Counted from the stretch's first letter, positions 21,198 through 32,895 are shown. The stretch is 64,000 nucleotides of DNA from Paguma larvata (GCA_030068075.1 CM057843.1:40803832-40867831), one strand, 5' to 3'. The notes: a model not told the origin generated them from the letters alone. Made by a program: numbers and translations.

Positions 21198-21865
21198 CCA
21201 GCTTCCTAATGTTGTTGACATCTCTTGCCTGCTGTTGTTGTCCCTTCTTCGGGTCTCTTTGTCCATGTGAGTTTACTGCCCTTCTCAACCTTATATTGTC
21301 ATTTTAGTGGGGGTGGGAGAGGGAGAAGGGGTGTATTTGGTTCAACTTGCCACGTTTTTACCCTCTAGTCTCTGTACACTGTTTACATTCTGTGTTCTGC
21401 CTCTCCATAGAGAGTTCTTTTCATAGCTTAAAGCTGTAATTTGCTTGGCCTGGGGTTGGGTGAGGCATAGGGTAACAAAGGAATAGAAGATACACATCCT
21501 TCTTCCAAAAATTTATATTCCACTTCACTCTCTCAGGGTAGGTAAGGGCTGTTTTCCATTTTATGATCTCGGTCAACTACTCTTTTGAAAAGCAGGGAAG
21601 TTTTTATACCTCTCTTACACTTTATGTATTTTGGCTAAGGGAGCTGGAGGGCTGGGTGGGGTCCTCAGGAAAGCCATAGGGTGGAAAAATCTGATTCATA
21701 ACCCACACAAAGTCATTGTCGGTCATGGGAAGTAGAGATTATCAAATTTAATTTCCTTATTTTATAAAAAGGAGACTGAAACCCAGAGAGCTTTAGTTGA
21801 TTTGGATCAACTGTGGTCTCCTAAAAAATATTTACTCTAATAATCTTTTAAAAATGTCAACTCTT
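21198..21865. other. Unassigned intergenic DNA
   Basis: No gene or clear repeat seen. Confidence 0.4.
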
Positions 21866-21866
21866 A

Positions 21867-22078
21867 GGGCTCCTGGGCAGCCCAGTTGGTTGAGCATCCA
21901 ACTCTTGGTTTCAACTCAGGTCACGATCTCACAGTTCATGGCATTGAGCCTCAAATCTGTATATGATATCACAGCACAGAGCCTGCTTAGGATTTTCTCT
22001 CTGCCCCTCCCTTGCTAGTGCGCCCATGCTGTCTCTTTTATTTCCCTCTCTCGCAAAATAAACAAACATTTTTTAAAA
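21867..22078 (+). mobile_element. CAN-SINE (forward) with TSD
   Basis: gggctcctgggcagcccag to aaataaacaaacatttttta. TSD caactctta on both sides. Positions 22079-22529 hold no named feature. Confidence 0.88.
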
Positions 22079-22536
22079 ATCCAACTCTTAAGTGGCCTTT
22101 AGGTCTAATGTTCCCTTTGCTCTAAGCCTACGGGTCCCTTGCTGTTCCTCAAGGTCGAAGGTCATTTTAGAGGTCTCTGAAATGCACTGTACCTTGTTTT
22201 ATTTTTAGCAGCACTCGTTAATATTTAAAATTATGTAAATATTTTACGATTTATCTGATTTTCTCCACTGGAACGTAAGTCCTATGAGAGAAGGGCTCAT
22301 TCCTTTCTCGTTAGCCGCTTAATCCTCAGAGCGAACAAGATTAGAAAGGAGCTAGTCTGGTTCCCAAACACGCGCTTTCGACCACTACATTACGTTGCTA
22401 TTTAGTGAATAAAGCTGAGGATGAGCTTCTGCACACACAGAAAAACAAGAGGGTAAGAAAATATATCGCACTCGTAGAAGCAAGCAGGTGGAAAACATCC
22501 GCACCCAAGCCCATTATGCCCCTATGACCTTTCCCT

Positions 22537-22544
22537 CCGGAAGC
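22537..22544 (+). promoter_or_regulatory. ETS-family site (CCGGAAGC)
   Basis: CCGGAAGC at the upstream edge of the CpG island fits the GABPA/ELK core CCGGAAG. It lies about 290 nt before the start codon. The motif is seen; its use is inferred. Confidence 0.4.
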
Positions 22545-22762
22545 GCTTGCTGCTCTCGGGCGCGAAAGCGCACGCGCGGCCGCCGGGGTCGCTCTGGGCC
22601 GCGAGAGGAGAAGGGACTTAAGGGAAGGTTCCGCCTCCAGGGCCGAAAGGCGCCTGCGCTGGAGGGGCTCCCTTCTGGACGCGCTTTCTCGCTTCCTCCC
22701 TCCCTCGCCTGCGCGCGCCGGGTGGGCGTGGGAGGAGGCGGGGAACTGGGGAGGCGAGCGAG

Positions 22763-22770
22763 GGGGCGGG
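22763..22770 (+). promoter_or_regulatory. GC box (SP/KLF-type) in GPATCH8 promoter
   Basis: GGGGCGGG, an SP1/KLF-type GC box about 65 nt before the start codon. A second G-rich copy (gaggcggggaa) lies at about 22735-22745. Confidence 0.45.
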
Positions 22771-22828
22771 TGTCGCGGGAGGGAAGGAGCGAACCGGAGG
22801 GCTTCGTCCTGAGAGGAGCGAAGGCGGC

Positions 22829-22838
22829 AAAATGGCGG
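22829..22838 (+). promoter_or_regulatory. YY1-like site overlapping the GPATCH8 start codon
   Basis: AAAATGGCGG matches the core of the YY1 consensus (AANATGGCGG). In many housekeeping CpG-island genes this motif lies just downstream of the transcription start and contains the start codon. The match is seen directly; binding is inferred. Confidence 0.55.
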
Positions 22839-22876
22839 ACCGCTTCTCCCGCTTCAACGAGGACCGAGACTTTCAG
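22832..22876 (+). CDS. GPATCH8: GPATCH8 coding exon 1 (start codon, residues 1-15)
   Basis: This exon encodes the first 15 residues (MADRFSRFNEDRDFQ) and ends at a codon boundary before the donor gtaaac. The start is chosen because it is the first ATG after about 300 nt of CpG-rich leader, it has a purine at -3 and G at +4 (aaaatgg), and the peptide matches the GPATCH8 N-terminus as I know it. GPATCH8 is a large nuclear protein with an N-terminal G-patch, a zinc finger and an RS-rich C-terminal half. G-patch proteins activate DEAH-box helicases, and GPATCH8 has been linked to splicing. Only the N-terminus lies in this window. Identification is by recognition of this peptide together with exons 2 and 3 in the same order, strand and phase. 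Confidence 0.95.
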
Positions 22877-23320
22877 GTAAACACGGGCGTCGCCGAGGAT
22901 CCGGGAAGGCGCTGGCCGAGCCGGGACCTCCTCACCCCCCGCTCCCAGCTCTTTTCCTTCAGGCTCCGCTCTGGATTACGAACCAGCTCGCTCTGCTCCC
23001 GCCTCCCCAATTCTTCAAGGGGCCTCCCTGCTTGAGGAGAGGCCGCGTCTGCTCTCACTTCGTATTCTCTTACCTGTTAAACTTAGGCCGCCGGGTTTGC
23101 GGCTTCGGCCTGCTGGGGCGGGTTTCGGAAGCCCGGCCGCACACTGGGGACTGTGCTCCCGTCGGGTCCGCCCGGCTGCGGAGGCGCCGGGTGGGCTCCC
23201 GGGGGAAAAGAGGGGTGGGTTGGGAGGGCTTCGGGCGGGTGTTGCTGAGACCAGGGCTTCCGAACCCCTGGGTTTTGCTCGCTCGGCTCTTCTTGGGGTC
23301 GTCCTCCGCCCATCCCTTTG

Positions 23321-24807
23321 ATACATCCCTTTCATTGTCTTTTCATTTCTTCCCACGGAAAAGGCTGCTTTAATTACCAGACGCCTTCTTGGTCGGTCAA
23401 ACATTGAGATTTCTCCGGGCATAAACGTCGTTGTTGTTGTTATTGGGCTGTTAGTTTTTGCTTGGCCAACAGTAAGTTGTAGGACTGTGGTCGACGTAAG
23501 CTTGGCCCCCATCGTACCTCCCTCAAACGATTTTTAAGAAGCGTAATGATCATGGACTTCCTAAGCGTGTGTTAACTAGCGCCACAAGCTTCTTTTTTCT
23601 TTCTTTAGTGGCAAATGTTGTATGGAAAAATGTCCTTGTGATGGCAGGCATTATTGAGCAAAAAATAAAGGCTAAATTAGAATAACGCGTCTTTCGGGTG
23701 TTTAAAATACCTTCCCGTTGAGCATTGTTACCGCAGAAATCTCGGCGACTAAAAAGGATTTAGTAGGGCTTGGCTATTTCTAGGGTAAAGTACATCCTTG
23801 GAGTCTCAAAGAAACCACCGCATTACTACCGCATATCCTGGCAACAGCAATTTGGGTCAGGGGATGAAGATCAGAACTCAAGTTTTTATCCCGCTGCAGA
23901 TCTTTCTCTGAGCATCAACATGGGATAACTCTAGATACGTTTCAGAAGGCGATTTAAAGGGTTTGAAATTCCCCCGAAATGATTGGGTTGGTAAATAAAC
24001 AGGTAAAGCAGTTAAGCCAACACTGTTAACAGTCTAGTGCATAGAACGCTTGTGAGAAGTTTTGCAGCAGGAAGGGGACCTGGGGGCTGTTGAAATGCCT
24101 TGTGATCATGCGCCTGCCGTATAGCTGCAGCGCAGGACCGGATCTCAAGGTGTTTAAGAGTATAATGCGGGTCCAGGGAAGTTGAAGCAGTTCCCGTGTG
24201 GCCATTTGATTCCCGAGGAAGATGGTTTTTTAGCGAGAGCCATAAAGCGTGAGTAGGCTGAAAGATGTGTGGGCTTTATTGGTAATTTTTAAAGAGACCT
24301 GTGCTTTTCAGAGGAGGGAATTTCAGGGTGACCTAATAAAATTGGAAAGAGATAATATGGACAATTAAGTTTTGAGGGGAAATGGCTGTCAACCCCAGAA
24401 GTTCAGTAGGCTTAAACAGCATTTGCTAGAGCGCTGAAAGACGAATTTGAAAACTGGATTGCAGATTGTGAGTGCTGTCACCTGCAAAAATTGAGAAAGC
24501 CTCGACCTTTTCAAGTAAGAGTTCTTCCTCTCCTGCTTTGGTTGGGTTTATGTAAAAACCTGGTTGGTAGTCCTTTGAGAATAGTACGTTTATTTGGAGT
24601 TTATTTCCTGCATGTATGTTGGAATAACCAACTCCTGCAGTATTGTGTCAGCCGGGAAAATGCTGATTGTTAAAAATTCAGATATCCTAATATTGCGGGT
24701 AAAATAGGGAGTTGGGAATGAAAACCTTTTAGATAATAAGATGTTACAACTTTTGTAAATTATTGCACTAACATTTCTAAAATGGATCCATTTAAAAATA
24801 CTTAAAT
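23321..24807. other. Intron 1, SINE-free stretch after the CpG island
   Basis: About 1.5 kb without a recognisable repeat, next to the promoter. It may contain regulatory elements. Confidence 0.4.
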
Positions 24808-24991
24808 GGGGCCCCGGGTGGCTCAGTCTGTTGAGTGTCCGGCTGCTGATTCGGCTCAGGGCATGGTCCCAGGGTGGGACACGGGGTCAAGCCCCGTGTC
24901 CGGCTCCATGCTGAGCATGGAGCCTGCTTAAGATTCTTTTTCTCCCTTTGCTCCTTTGCTGCTCTCTTCTTTCTCTAAAATAGAAAAAAAA
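24808..24991 (+). mobile_element. CAN-SINE (forward) with TSD
   Basis: ggggccccgggtggctcagt to an aaaataaaaa tail. TSD aaaatacttaaa on both sides. DNA from 24992 to 25574 is unassigned. Confidence 0.9.
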
Positions 24992-25574
24992 ATAAAAATA
25001 CTTAAAATAGTATTTTTTCTGGATATTTTGGTAAAAGGAAAAATAAAGATTGATTTTCATTAATATGGTCTTTCAGTTAAAGTCACTCAGAGGAAATACA
25101 ATAGCATACTCCTGAATATAGTATATCTGAAACAAATTTCAGGTTTGGGTTATTCAAAATTAAACGTGGCCTCTTTTTAAGGTCTTAAGTGATAAATGAG
25201 TGAAGCCATTGAATACACTTGAAAACAAATCCCAAGTAGGTTTCCAGACAAAGTGCATAGATCCTGTTGCTTTAAACAGATCTTCTTACAGCACTAGAAA
25301 TTTTTCTGTGTGCCTTCTCTGGTAAGTTCTAGATGACTATCATTTTCTTTGTCTTCAATTTGGCAAGATAATTTAGAAGTATAAAATTTCACTCTTTGCC
25401 AATTTACCATCAAGTGCACGTTTCACTTATTTGTAAACTCCTGAAGTTTCAGAGGTGTTTTGTATAATATAGTGAGGAGCTGAATTAACTGTGGTATGCC
25501 ACCTGGAGCACTTATGAATATAAGAAGTAATCATTATCAGGGACATACATTTAAACATTTTCAGTAAGTTCATT

Positions 25575-25808
25575 TTATTTATTTTTGTTTTGTTTTAAAG
25601 CTTATTTATTTTGAGAGAGTCAGAGAACGTGCCCAACTGAGCAGGTGAGGGGCAGAGAGAGAGAGAGAGAGAGAGAGAGAATCCCACACAGGCTCTATGC
25701 TGATATGGGGGTGGGGTGGGGTGGGGTTTGAACCCACAAACTGTGGGATCATGACCTGGGCTGAAATCAAGAGTCTGATGCTTAACTGACTGAGCCACCC
25801 AGGTGCCC
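25575..25808 (-). mobile_element. CAN-SINE (reverse) with (GA)n and (GGGGT)n
   Basis: Tail tttgttttgttttaaagc to gagccacccaggtgcccc. The middle carries a ggggtggggt run. Confidence 0.9.
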
Positions 25809-25834
25809 CTCGATAACTTCATTTTAATAATAAA

Positions 25835-26050
25835 CAGGTACCATTCTACAGACTTTATGTGTAATAGCTCATAGTCTTCACAATAACACTATGAAGTAGG
25901 TGCTGTTAACACCCATTTTCATATGAGGCAGTTAAGGCACAGAGTTAAATAGCTGGTCAACTACATATAGTGGATAAATGGCAGAGTCTAGATTCACATC
26001 CTGGCTCTTAGACTCTTGAACCTGTGCTCATGATCATTATCTCTACTGGT
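25835..26050 (-). mobile_element. MIR (reverse)
   Basis: aataacactatgaagtaggt, cccattttcatatgaggc, gttaaggcacagagttaaa, atggcagagtctagattc. Confidence 0.85.
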
Positions 26051-27743
26051 TAATTACATATTTTATGTAACTGTAATTGAGTCATCAAATATGGAGGGTA
26101 AACTTCTAGGTCACAAAGAAGAAGTGAGCTTTCGGAGAGATTACACAAGTAGTTTTTACTGTGTTCTTTTTTGTCCAGATCTGTTTGTTGGTCTTGCAAG
26201 GACTTCTAAGGAGACTTCTGACAGTGACGATTTATACTCTCGTAGAGGATATGTTAACTTATCTTAGTTTAAACATCCTTTTGTGTAGTCTTTTTAAGTG
26301 ATTTGTTTTTATCTTTGGAAATCTTTATGATTTAGACTGATTCATTTATTTTTTTTTTATGTTAAGTTTTGACTACTGCTTTAAGAATCTGACCTCAATT
26401 TCTGAATGAGACAGGACTTCTGCCTACAGTTACCAGGTTAAGGCATATTTGTTCACAGATTGAAGTGTTAACACAAACTAATAGAAAACATATAGTATAA
26501 TTTAAGACATAGGTGTATTCAGTACTTTCAATTACAGATTCACTAAAGAAAGTTCTGTTTGTACAGGAATGTGTAACCATAAGGTGTTAAGATCTGCTCA
26601 GCGTTTAGTGGTTGTGACGCTGCTGACTGCTATGAGGAAATTCATTCTTTAGTTTGTGTTCTTGCAGAGGACTGGTGGTTTAAAGTAGCCCCTTATTATT
26701 TTTTGTTCTGAATGTATTTTGCATTAGATTGGTAATGAAAAAGAGCTATGATAATCATTGAGGGATAAAAAAATGAGAGAAATATTATCTTAAAGTTCAT
26801 AATAAAAATAAAATTACCCAAGGATTTTGTACAATCTATGTAAGTAATCATAGTGATAAATAGCAATAAATCCTGTATTGCTTTTAGGTAGTACATTTGT
26901 AGCATTCTTCTAGGTGTTTCACATATGGTACCAGGATGTGACCTTGAGGTAATTCTGAAGTTGAGATCATTAAGTGAGGAGGTTACAGTTTTAAAGTACT
27001 TAGGACACAGAAGCATGTTAGTATATTTTCTGTGGTGGTGTCCTATAATAAAGTTTGCATTCTAATGCAGACATGCCAGAGATGACACATGGGCAAGTGT
27101 TCTAAAGTCTGTTTCCTCGGGTCTCCCATCATCTGGAAGAGATGCTACTAGCTATGAGAATCAATGACTGCTTTGCTTGGGATACTGAAACTTATGCAAA
27201 ATCATTACTACTCCTTTTCTCAACATACTATGTTAGGTGGAAAGGATTGGAACCAAAGCTGTACCAGTTTCAAAATACTGATGATAAATTGGCATGGTTA
27301 TTAGCAAATGCAAAATTATTCGTTAGTGTATTCTCAAGGGATCGGGAGTTACCATGTAAGGTCAGCTTAAGGGAAAGCTATCTGGTGGTGATTTGAAGGA
27401 TACGGGGTATATATTCAAGGTATTTGAAAAGGGACATTTCAAAGAAAAACATCACAGAGAAAGACATTTATGAGTTGCATTGGAGAGAGAATGAGGTTGG
27501 CAAGAATTGTGATCACAGGGTTTCGTGTGATGGTATGCTTATTTGTTTTAAAAGTAGCCATGGGAGACAGAAGAAACAGATGTAGAGGAATATAGTATTA
27601 GGCTGATTATTTACAGTGCCATCAATGTTATAAAAAATAGGTGTCTTTGTTGTATTCCTTCCTTTTATCCTATACATATCACACAATTCTCGTTAGAGTA
27701 CTCCAGAGGGATTCTTTTAATCATACTTTCTCAGGTCTTTGTG
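26051..27743. other. Intron 1, unassigned AT-rich DNA
   Basis: No exon-like or repeat structure I can name. An 84-codon ORF at 27142-27396 has no familiar pattern. Confidence 0.4.
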
Positions 27744-27760
27744 ATAAATTATATAACCAG

Positions 27761-27942
27761 GGTGCCTGCTGGCTCAGTCAGTTAACCATATGACTCTTGA
27801 TTTCAGCTCAGGTCATGATCTCAAGGTTCCTAGGTTCAGCCCGCTGACCCTGCAGAGCCTGCTTGGAATTCTCTCTGCTCCTCCCCTGCTCATGTGTGCA
27901 ATCTTTCTCTCTCAAAATAAATAAACTTAAAAAAAAAATACT
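27761..27942 (+). mobile_element. CAN-SINE (forward) with perfect 17-bp TSD
   Basis: ggtgcctgctggctcagtc to aaataaacttaaaaaaa. TSD ataaattatataaccag at 27744-27760 and 27943-27959. Confidence 0.95.
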
Positions 27943-28121
27943 ATAAATTATATAACCAGAACTAAAAATTGTGACTTAAAATTTTTTAAGGATCTATGTC
28001 ATTAGTTATCCTGATTCTGCTGTTTTGTAGCTGAGATATATTTCTATATAATTTTCATCTATTTGGGTACATGATAAAATGAAAAATGGACAGTGTTTTC
28101 TTGTCAAGATTACCATTTTCT

Positions 28122-28226
28122 GGGGCACCTGGCTGGCTTAGTTGGTGGAGCATGCAGCTCTTGATCTCAGTGTGGTGAGTTCAAGCCCCATGTTGGGCGT
28201 GGAGTCTGGTTAAAAAAAGAAAGGGA
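28122..28226 (+). mobile_element. Short older CAN-SINE (forward)
   Basis: ggggcacctggctggcttag to gagtctggttaaaaaaag. DNA from 28227 to 28826 is unassigned. Confidence 0.85.
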
Positions 28227-28826
28227 TAGAGTTCATGAGATCTTGAATTATGTATTTGAAACCCATGTAGAGATTTCATCTTTTTTCTTATGACTTAATA
28301 CATTTCTAATATTTTATTAATGAAAATGGGTCCAGCTTGAGGTTGACGTCCCGTTCTTGAATTCTATTAAAATTCCTTCCCTGAAAACAGCTTGATACTT
28401 TTGCTTGTGTGTCTGGCATTAAATCTCTTTTCATATTAGCATTGCCATTTAGCATTAAGTGAAAGCTGACTCATGGTTAATTACCAGAGGAATTACAAAT
28501 GAGCACCACAAATACTGAAAGAAGTCATTGATTTGATATTGCAGCAAATACCAGAAGATGTTGTAATGATTTTCCAGTTATAAAAAGTGAATTGTCTATT
28601 TAACTGTAGAAGTCTAACTGAATGTGCTTAATGCATTGTATTAGTCAGTGCAAAAATTTAAATATATCCAGCCGAAAGAATATATTTATTGTCATGCTTA
28701 TACTAAAAGATTTCTTTGGTATTTAACAAATGTGTTTGGAATCCTTATACTTAATATAGGCATTTATGGAAGGAAAAGTAGCGAAAGTTGCTTTGGCGTT
28801 GTGTATAGGTTATAGCATGTATTATT

Positions 28827-29017
28827 AAAAAAATTTTTTTTCAGTTGTGTGTTTTGAGAGAGCACAAGAGTTTGAGGCAGGGAGACAGGGAGAAAAAGAA
28901 CCCCAAGCAGTCACCGCAGAGCCTGATGTAGGGCTTGAACTCCAAACTGTGAGACTATAACCTGAGCCAAAGTGAAGAGTCTTGATGCTTACCTGACTGC
29001 ACCACCCAGGTGCACCT
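28827..29017 (-). mobile_element. CAN-SINE (reverse), diverged
   Basis: ttttgagagagcacaagag to gcaccacccaggtgcacc. Confidence 0.82.
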
Positions 29018-29020
29018 AGC

Positions 29021-29108
29021 TCATAATATTTTAATAAGTGCCATAGCTAGTAAGAAATTAAAATTCATAATATTTTAATAAGTGCCATAGCTAGTAAGAA
29101 ATCAAAAT
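29021..29108. repeat. 44-bp direct tandem duplication
   Basis: Units 29021-29064 and 29065-29108 (tcataatattttaataagtg ...) differ at one base. Confidence 0.95.
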
Positions 29109-29136
29109 TAGGGTCAAACAGTAGTTTCCTGTTATT

Positions 29137-29331
29137 TGCTTTAAATTTTTAAATGTTTGTTTATTTAATTTGAGAGAGAGTATGTGAGCAAGCCCAAGCA
29201 GGGGAAGGGTAGAGAGAGAGGAAGAGAATCTCAAGCAGGCTCCACAGTCAGTGCAAAGGATGACACGGGGCTCAATCTCATGAGCCACAAGATCATGACT
29301 TTAGCTGAAATCAAGCAGCCATCCAGGCGCG
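29137..29331 (-). mobile_element. CAN-SINE (reverse)
   Basis: aaatgtttgtttatttaatt to gcagccatccaggcgcgtcc. TSD approximately tgctttaaattttt / tgcttaattttt. Confidence 0.85.
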
Positions 29332-29586
29332 TCCCTGCTTAATTTTTGTTTTTACCAACAGTGTTGAGGTAAGACATATCTTGGGTTGTGTGTCTTTGTA
29401 ATGTTAATTTGATCTCATCTCATGAAGTTCCAATTATTTGTTATCATCCTTCTCACTCTGAAAATTACATTGATTTCAAAGAGGAATTTGAATTTTCTCT
29501 CTGTTTTATGGAATTGAAATACAAAACAGCTCTTCAGATTTAAAGTTGTAGTAGAAAAACATCAGTCATATTTTGTGACTGCTATT

Positions 29587-29799
29587 TTATTTTTTTTAAA
29601 TGTTTATTTACTTTTGAGAGAGAGAGAGAGAGACAGAGCGTGAGTGGGGGAGGGCAGAAAGAGAGGGGGTGTGGAGGAGACATAGAATCTGAAAGAGGTT
29701 TCAGACTCTGAACTGTCAGCACAGAGCGGCTCGAACTCTGGAACAGCAAGATCATGCTCTGGGCTGAGAAGTTGGATGCTTAACTGACTGAGCGCCCCT
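29587..29799 (-). mobile_element. CAN-SINE (reverse) with TSD
   Basis: aaatgtttatttacttttg to gactgagcgcccc. TSD gactgct on both sides. Confidence 0.88.
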
Positions 29800-30000
29800 T
29801 GGGACTGCTGTTCTAAACAATGATCATTGGAGAAGTCAGTACTCCTCTATCTTTTGGTTCGGGTAACATTTTTCCAGTGTTGATTAGGGAGGAGAGGCTT
29901 ACTTTTTCACCCTTTTTGTAGATAGTACTGATCAAAAATCAAGAAATTAATTTGGTATTTTAGATTTGGACTATACAAGAAGCTAAAGCTGTTGCTTGTG

Positions 30001-30207
30001 GGGGCAACTGGGTGGCTCAGTCCGTAGTGACTGACTTCGGCTCAGGTCATAATTTTGCGGTGTGAGTTCCAGCCCCACATCGTCTCTGTGCTGACAGCTC
30101 AGAGCCTGGAGCCTGTTTCAGATTCTGTGTCTCCCTCTCTCTCTCTGCCCTTCCCCCCTCATGCTCTATCTCTTTCTCTCTCGAAAATAAACATAAAAAA
30201 ATTTTTT
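30001..30207 (+). mobile_element. CAN-SINE (forward) with TSD
   Basis: ggggcaactgggtggctcag to an aaataaacataaaaaaat tail. TSD aagctgttgcttgt / aagctgatgcttgt. Confidence 0.92.
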
Positions 30208-31200
30208 AAGCTGATGCTTGTAGATTATATGCTGTAGTGTCAGTAATTTCCCTTGTTATGAATAAACCTGTAAGTAAAATTATGAGGCATCTTAAAAGAA
30301 GGAGCAAGAGTGGTTGAAAATTTAATTGGTTTAGTAGCTACTTTAGGGTATCATCTGCACAAAAATTACCAAGGGTTATGTTTACCTTCAGAATATTTTC
30401 TAGGATATACTTATTTTTAAAAAGGTTGTTAAATAATATTTGAATAGTGGTTGTACTAAGAAGTATGTGTATGTTTGTGGAGGAAACTTTGCTAATAAGT
30501 GGTGTTTTTCAAGGAACTTTTGTTCTAGACTGAGAGATAATAAAGTAACAATAATATTTAATGATTACTCATAAGACCAGCATGATTATCAGATGAAGAG
30601 TGTACTAAGCAAACACAAAACTCAAAGTAAATGAGAGAACCCTTAAAGTGGGATTGTTGGGCATGCCTTTATGAAGAAATTAGCTTTTAAGCTAGGTCTT
30701 GAAAGATAGGATTGCATCTTTGCAGGGAAAAGAATGGGAGGGATTCAGTTGGAGAAAATAGCCAGGGCAAAAGTATGGAAGATGAACAAGCAGAATGGTC
30801 AGTGTTTTTGTTTGTGTGTGTGTGTGTGTGCGCGTGCGTGCGTTGACAATGATTCAGCTATTGAGCATAGGGTAAAAAGTAAAAGCTAAGACTACAACAG
30901 CAAATTTTATTTTAATGTTCTAACCTGGAATGTCCCACCTATTTAAGATGTTTAAATGGGGGATAGATATCAAAAGTTTTTCTTATTTGAAGACTAATTC
31001 AGATAAAATTGTGTTAGATGTGCTATACATACAGTTAAAGCTGTGATAACCAGTCTCCATTAACCAGAGTTAATGTGAGGGGGGGCAAGAGAGGGATTAT
31101 AACAATGGACTGTGAATTTAAGCTTGGTAGGGGGATAATTAAGGACTCTTGGGGTGGAGGGAAAAGTTGGATCAATGGATTATAGGCTCTGATGGGATTT
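30208..31200. other. Intron 1, mostly unassigned; old repeat near 30490-30790
   Basis: Text such as aagctaggtcttgaaagatag and aaaagtatggaagatgaac resembles an old mammal-wide repeat. A (GT)n/(GC) run follows at 30808-30842. Confidence 0.4.
30808..30842. repeat. Alternating purine-pyrimidine (GT)n(GCGT)n run
   Basis: tgtgtgtgtgtgtgtgtg followed by cgcgtgcgtgcgt, a sequence type able to form Z-DNA. Confidence 0.85.
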
Positions 31201-31214
31201 AAGAATTGTTGGAG

Positions 31215-31374
31215 AGATGGGAAGTGGGTGGAGGATGGGGAAAATACAAAAAGTATTAAGAGTATACTTACCCTGATGAGCACTAAGTATAGACTTGCTG
31301 AATTCTTGTATTATACACGTAAAGCTGACATAACATTATATGTTAATTACACTTTAATTAACAAAGCAAAACAA
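31215..31374 (+). mobile_element. Very short 5'-truncated LINE-1 3' end with perfect 14-bp TSD
   Basis: ccctgatgagcactaagtat, then taacattatatgttaattac, the L1 3' terminus. TSD aagaattgttggag at 31201-31214 and 31375-31388. Confidence 0.88.
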
Positions 31375-31635
31375 AAGAATTGTTGGAGTAGAGGTACTAG
31401 AGGGAGTGAGCTGGAAAGACAGAATGTTGTGGTTGGGAGAGAACAGTGTTTGAAGTAGAGATTATGGAAGGGTCGAGATTATTGGTAATGACCGTGAGAA
31501 TGAAATGGCTAAAGAAGTTTGGAGGACAAAATCCTAGGAAAGGAAGTTTCCTTTCCTATGGAACTAAGACACCAGAGTTTTGTAAAATCATCCACCCTGG
31601 ATATTAGAATGTCAATATTGTATAGTCGTATACTG

Positions 31636-31800
31636 TCATGGTTTAATAAGTGCCATCATACACATTCTTATCTAATTCTTTTAGTAACTCAGGTAGATTA
31701 GGTAGAAATTCTGTTTTGGAGATGACGAAAGTAAGGCCCAGATATTTTAAGTATTTTGCCTAATAACAGAGCTGGATTTTGAACTCTAATCTTCTAATTT
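31636..31800 (-). mobile_element. MIR (reverse)
   Basis: attcttatctaattctttta, agatgacgaaagtaaggccc, acagagctggattttgaac. Confidence 0.7.
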
Positions 31801-32214
31801 TTTTTTGTAGTGTTATTTCTGCTGTGGTATATAGATTGGCCTCTTTTTGAGGAGATGAGTGTTGGTTATTCTCTACAGTATGCAAAGCATTGTTTCTTTT
31901 TAATACATGGCAGTGTTTTCTACCAGTTAGGAGATAGTCGGTATATTTATCATTAAATATTATATATATTTTTCTGGAAACACCTTGGTGTTGTAAACTT
32001 ATGACTTCTTGCTGGCCTTTTCACTGTGTATAGGTCTATCAGACAATTCCATTTCTCAAACATTTATTGAGTGACTATGTGTTAGCATCATAAAGGATAA
32101 GAAATTAGATGAAAAGAATAGATGGGGAAGGAGAATGGTACCTTTACTGGATACTGTCAAATTAGGGTACTATAAACTTATCCTTGACCACTACAACATC
32201 AAAAGTTGACTGCT

Positions 32215-32415
32215 GTGATATCTAGTGATGATACTATCAGCCACTATTTGTTGGGTACATATTCCATTCCAGGCCCTGTGCCAAGGCATTTTAGAGATAC
32301 TTATGTAATCTTAAAGCAACCTTTTAAACCAGGTGGTGGTATCTCTTTTTACAGGTGAGAGAACCGAGGATCAGAGAAATTGAGACCATACAGTTAGAAA
32401 ACTCAAATTTGAACC
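32215..32415 (-). mobile_element. MIR (reverse)
   Basis: attccaggccctgtgccaag, tttttacaggtgagagaacc, cagagaaattgagacc. Confidence 0.8.
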
Positions 32416-32502
32416 TTGAATGCTCCTAAGATACGACTTTTCCCCCTTATTTCTGATTTTCTCAAGTATCCAATTCAAACTCACTAACTTGTCTTTTAAG
32501 AC

Positions 32503-32895
32503 TCTTTTTTTTTTTCAAACATTTAAAAAAAGTTTTTATTTTGAGGGAGAGAGGGAGAGAGAGAATTCCCAAACAGTGCAGAGCTTGAACTTACAAACCT
32601 TGAAATCATGACCTGAGCCAAAATCAAGAGTTGGACACTTGGGGCATCTGGGTGGCAAGGTCGGTTAAGTGTCTGACCCTTGATATCAGCTCAGGTCATG
32701 ATCTCACGGTTCTGGGGATTTAGCCCCATGTCAAGCTCTCCACTGACAGTACAGAGTCTGCTTGGGATTTTCTCTCTCCCTCTCTTTCTGCCTCTTTCTC
32801 GCTCTTTCTTTTTCTCAAAATAAATAAACTGTAAAAAAAAAAAATGTTAAAAAAAAGAGTTGGACGCTTAGCTGACTGAGCCACCCAGGTGCCCC
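32503..32895 (-). mobile_element. CAN-SINE (reverse), split by forward SINE
   Basis: Left part gtttttattttgagggagag to agagttggacactt. It resumes agctgactgagccaccc and ends caggtgcccc. Confidence 0.9.
32641..32854 (+). mobile_element. CAN-SINE (forward) nested in reverse SINE
   Basis: ggggcatctgggtggcaagg to aaaaaatgttaaaaa. TSD aagagttggacactt / aagagttggacgctt comes from the host SINE, giving an inverted SINE pair. Confidence 0.93.

Larger units (their letters stand above)
22530..23320 (+). promoter_or_regulatory. GPATCH8: CpG-island promoter of GPATCH8
   Basis: CG dinucleotides are dense here and rare elsewhere in the window. The island covers the presumed 5' UTR, exon 1 and the first 450 nt of intron 1. 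Visible motifs are an ETS-type CCGGAAGC (22537-22544), GC boxes around 22733-22743 and 22763-22770, and a YY1-like AAAATGGCGG over the start codon. There is no TATA box near a plausible start site, so broad or dispersed initiation is expected. The exact transcription start cannot be read from sequence alone. No ATG occurs between about 22530 and the GPATCH8 ATG. Confidence 0.9.

Noticed and set aside
22488..22880. 130-codon ORF across the CpG island overlapping the GPATCH8 start in another frame
   Set aside because: GC-rich shadow frame of low-complexity R/G/P composition. Its ATG probably lies upstream of the transcription start.
23015..23512. 165-codon ORF on the minus strand within the CpG island
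   Set aside because: No recognisable protein pattern. Composition is explained by GC richness. A divergent transcript is possible but unsupported.
27142..27396. 84-codon ORF in intron 1 as a possible hidden exon
   Set aside because: No matching splice sites in phase with GPATCH8 and no recognised similarity.
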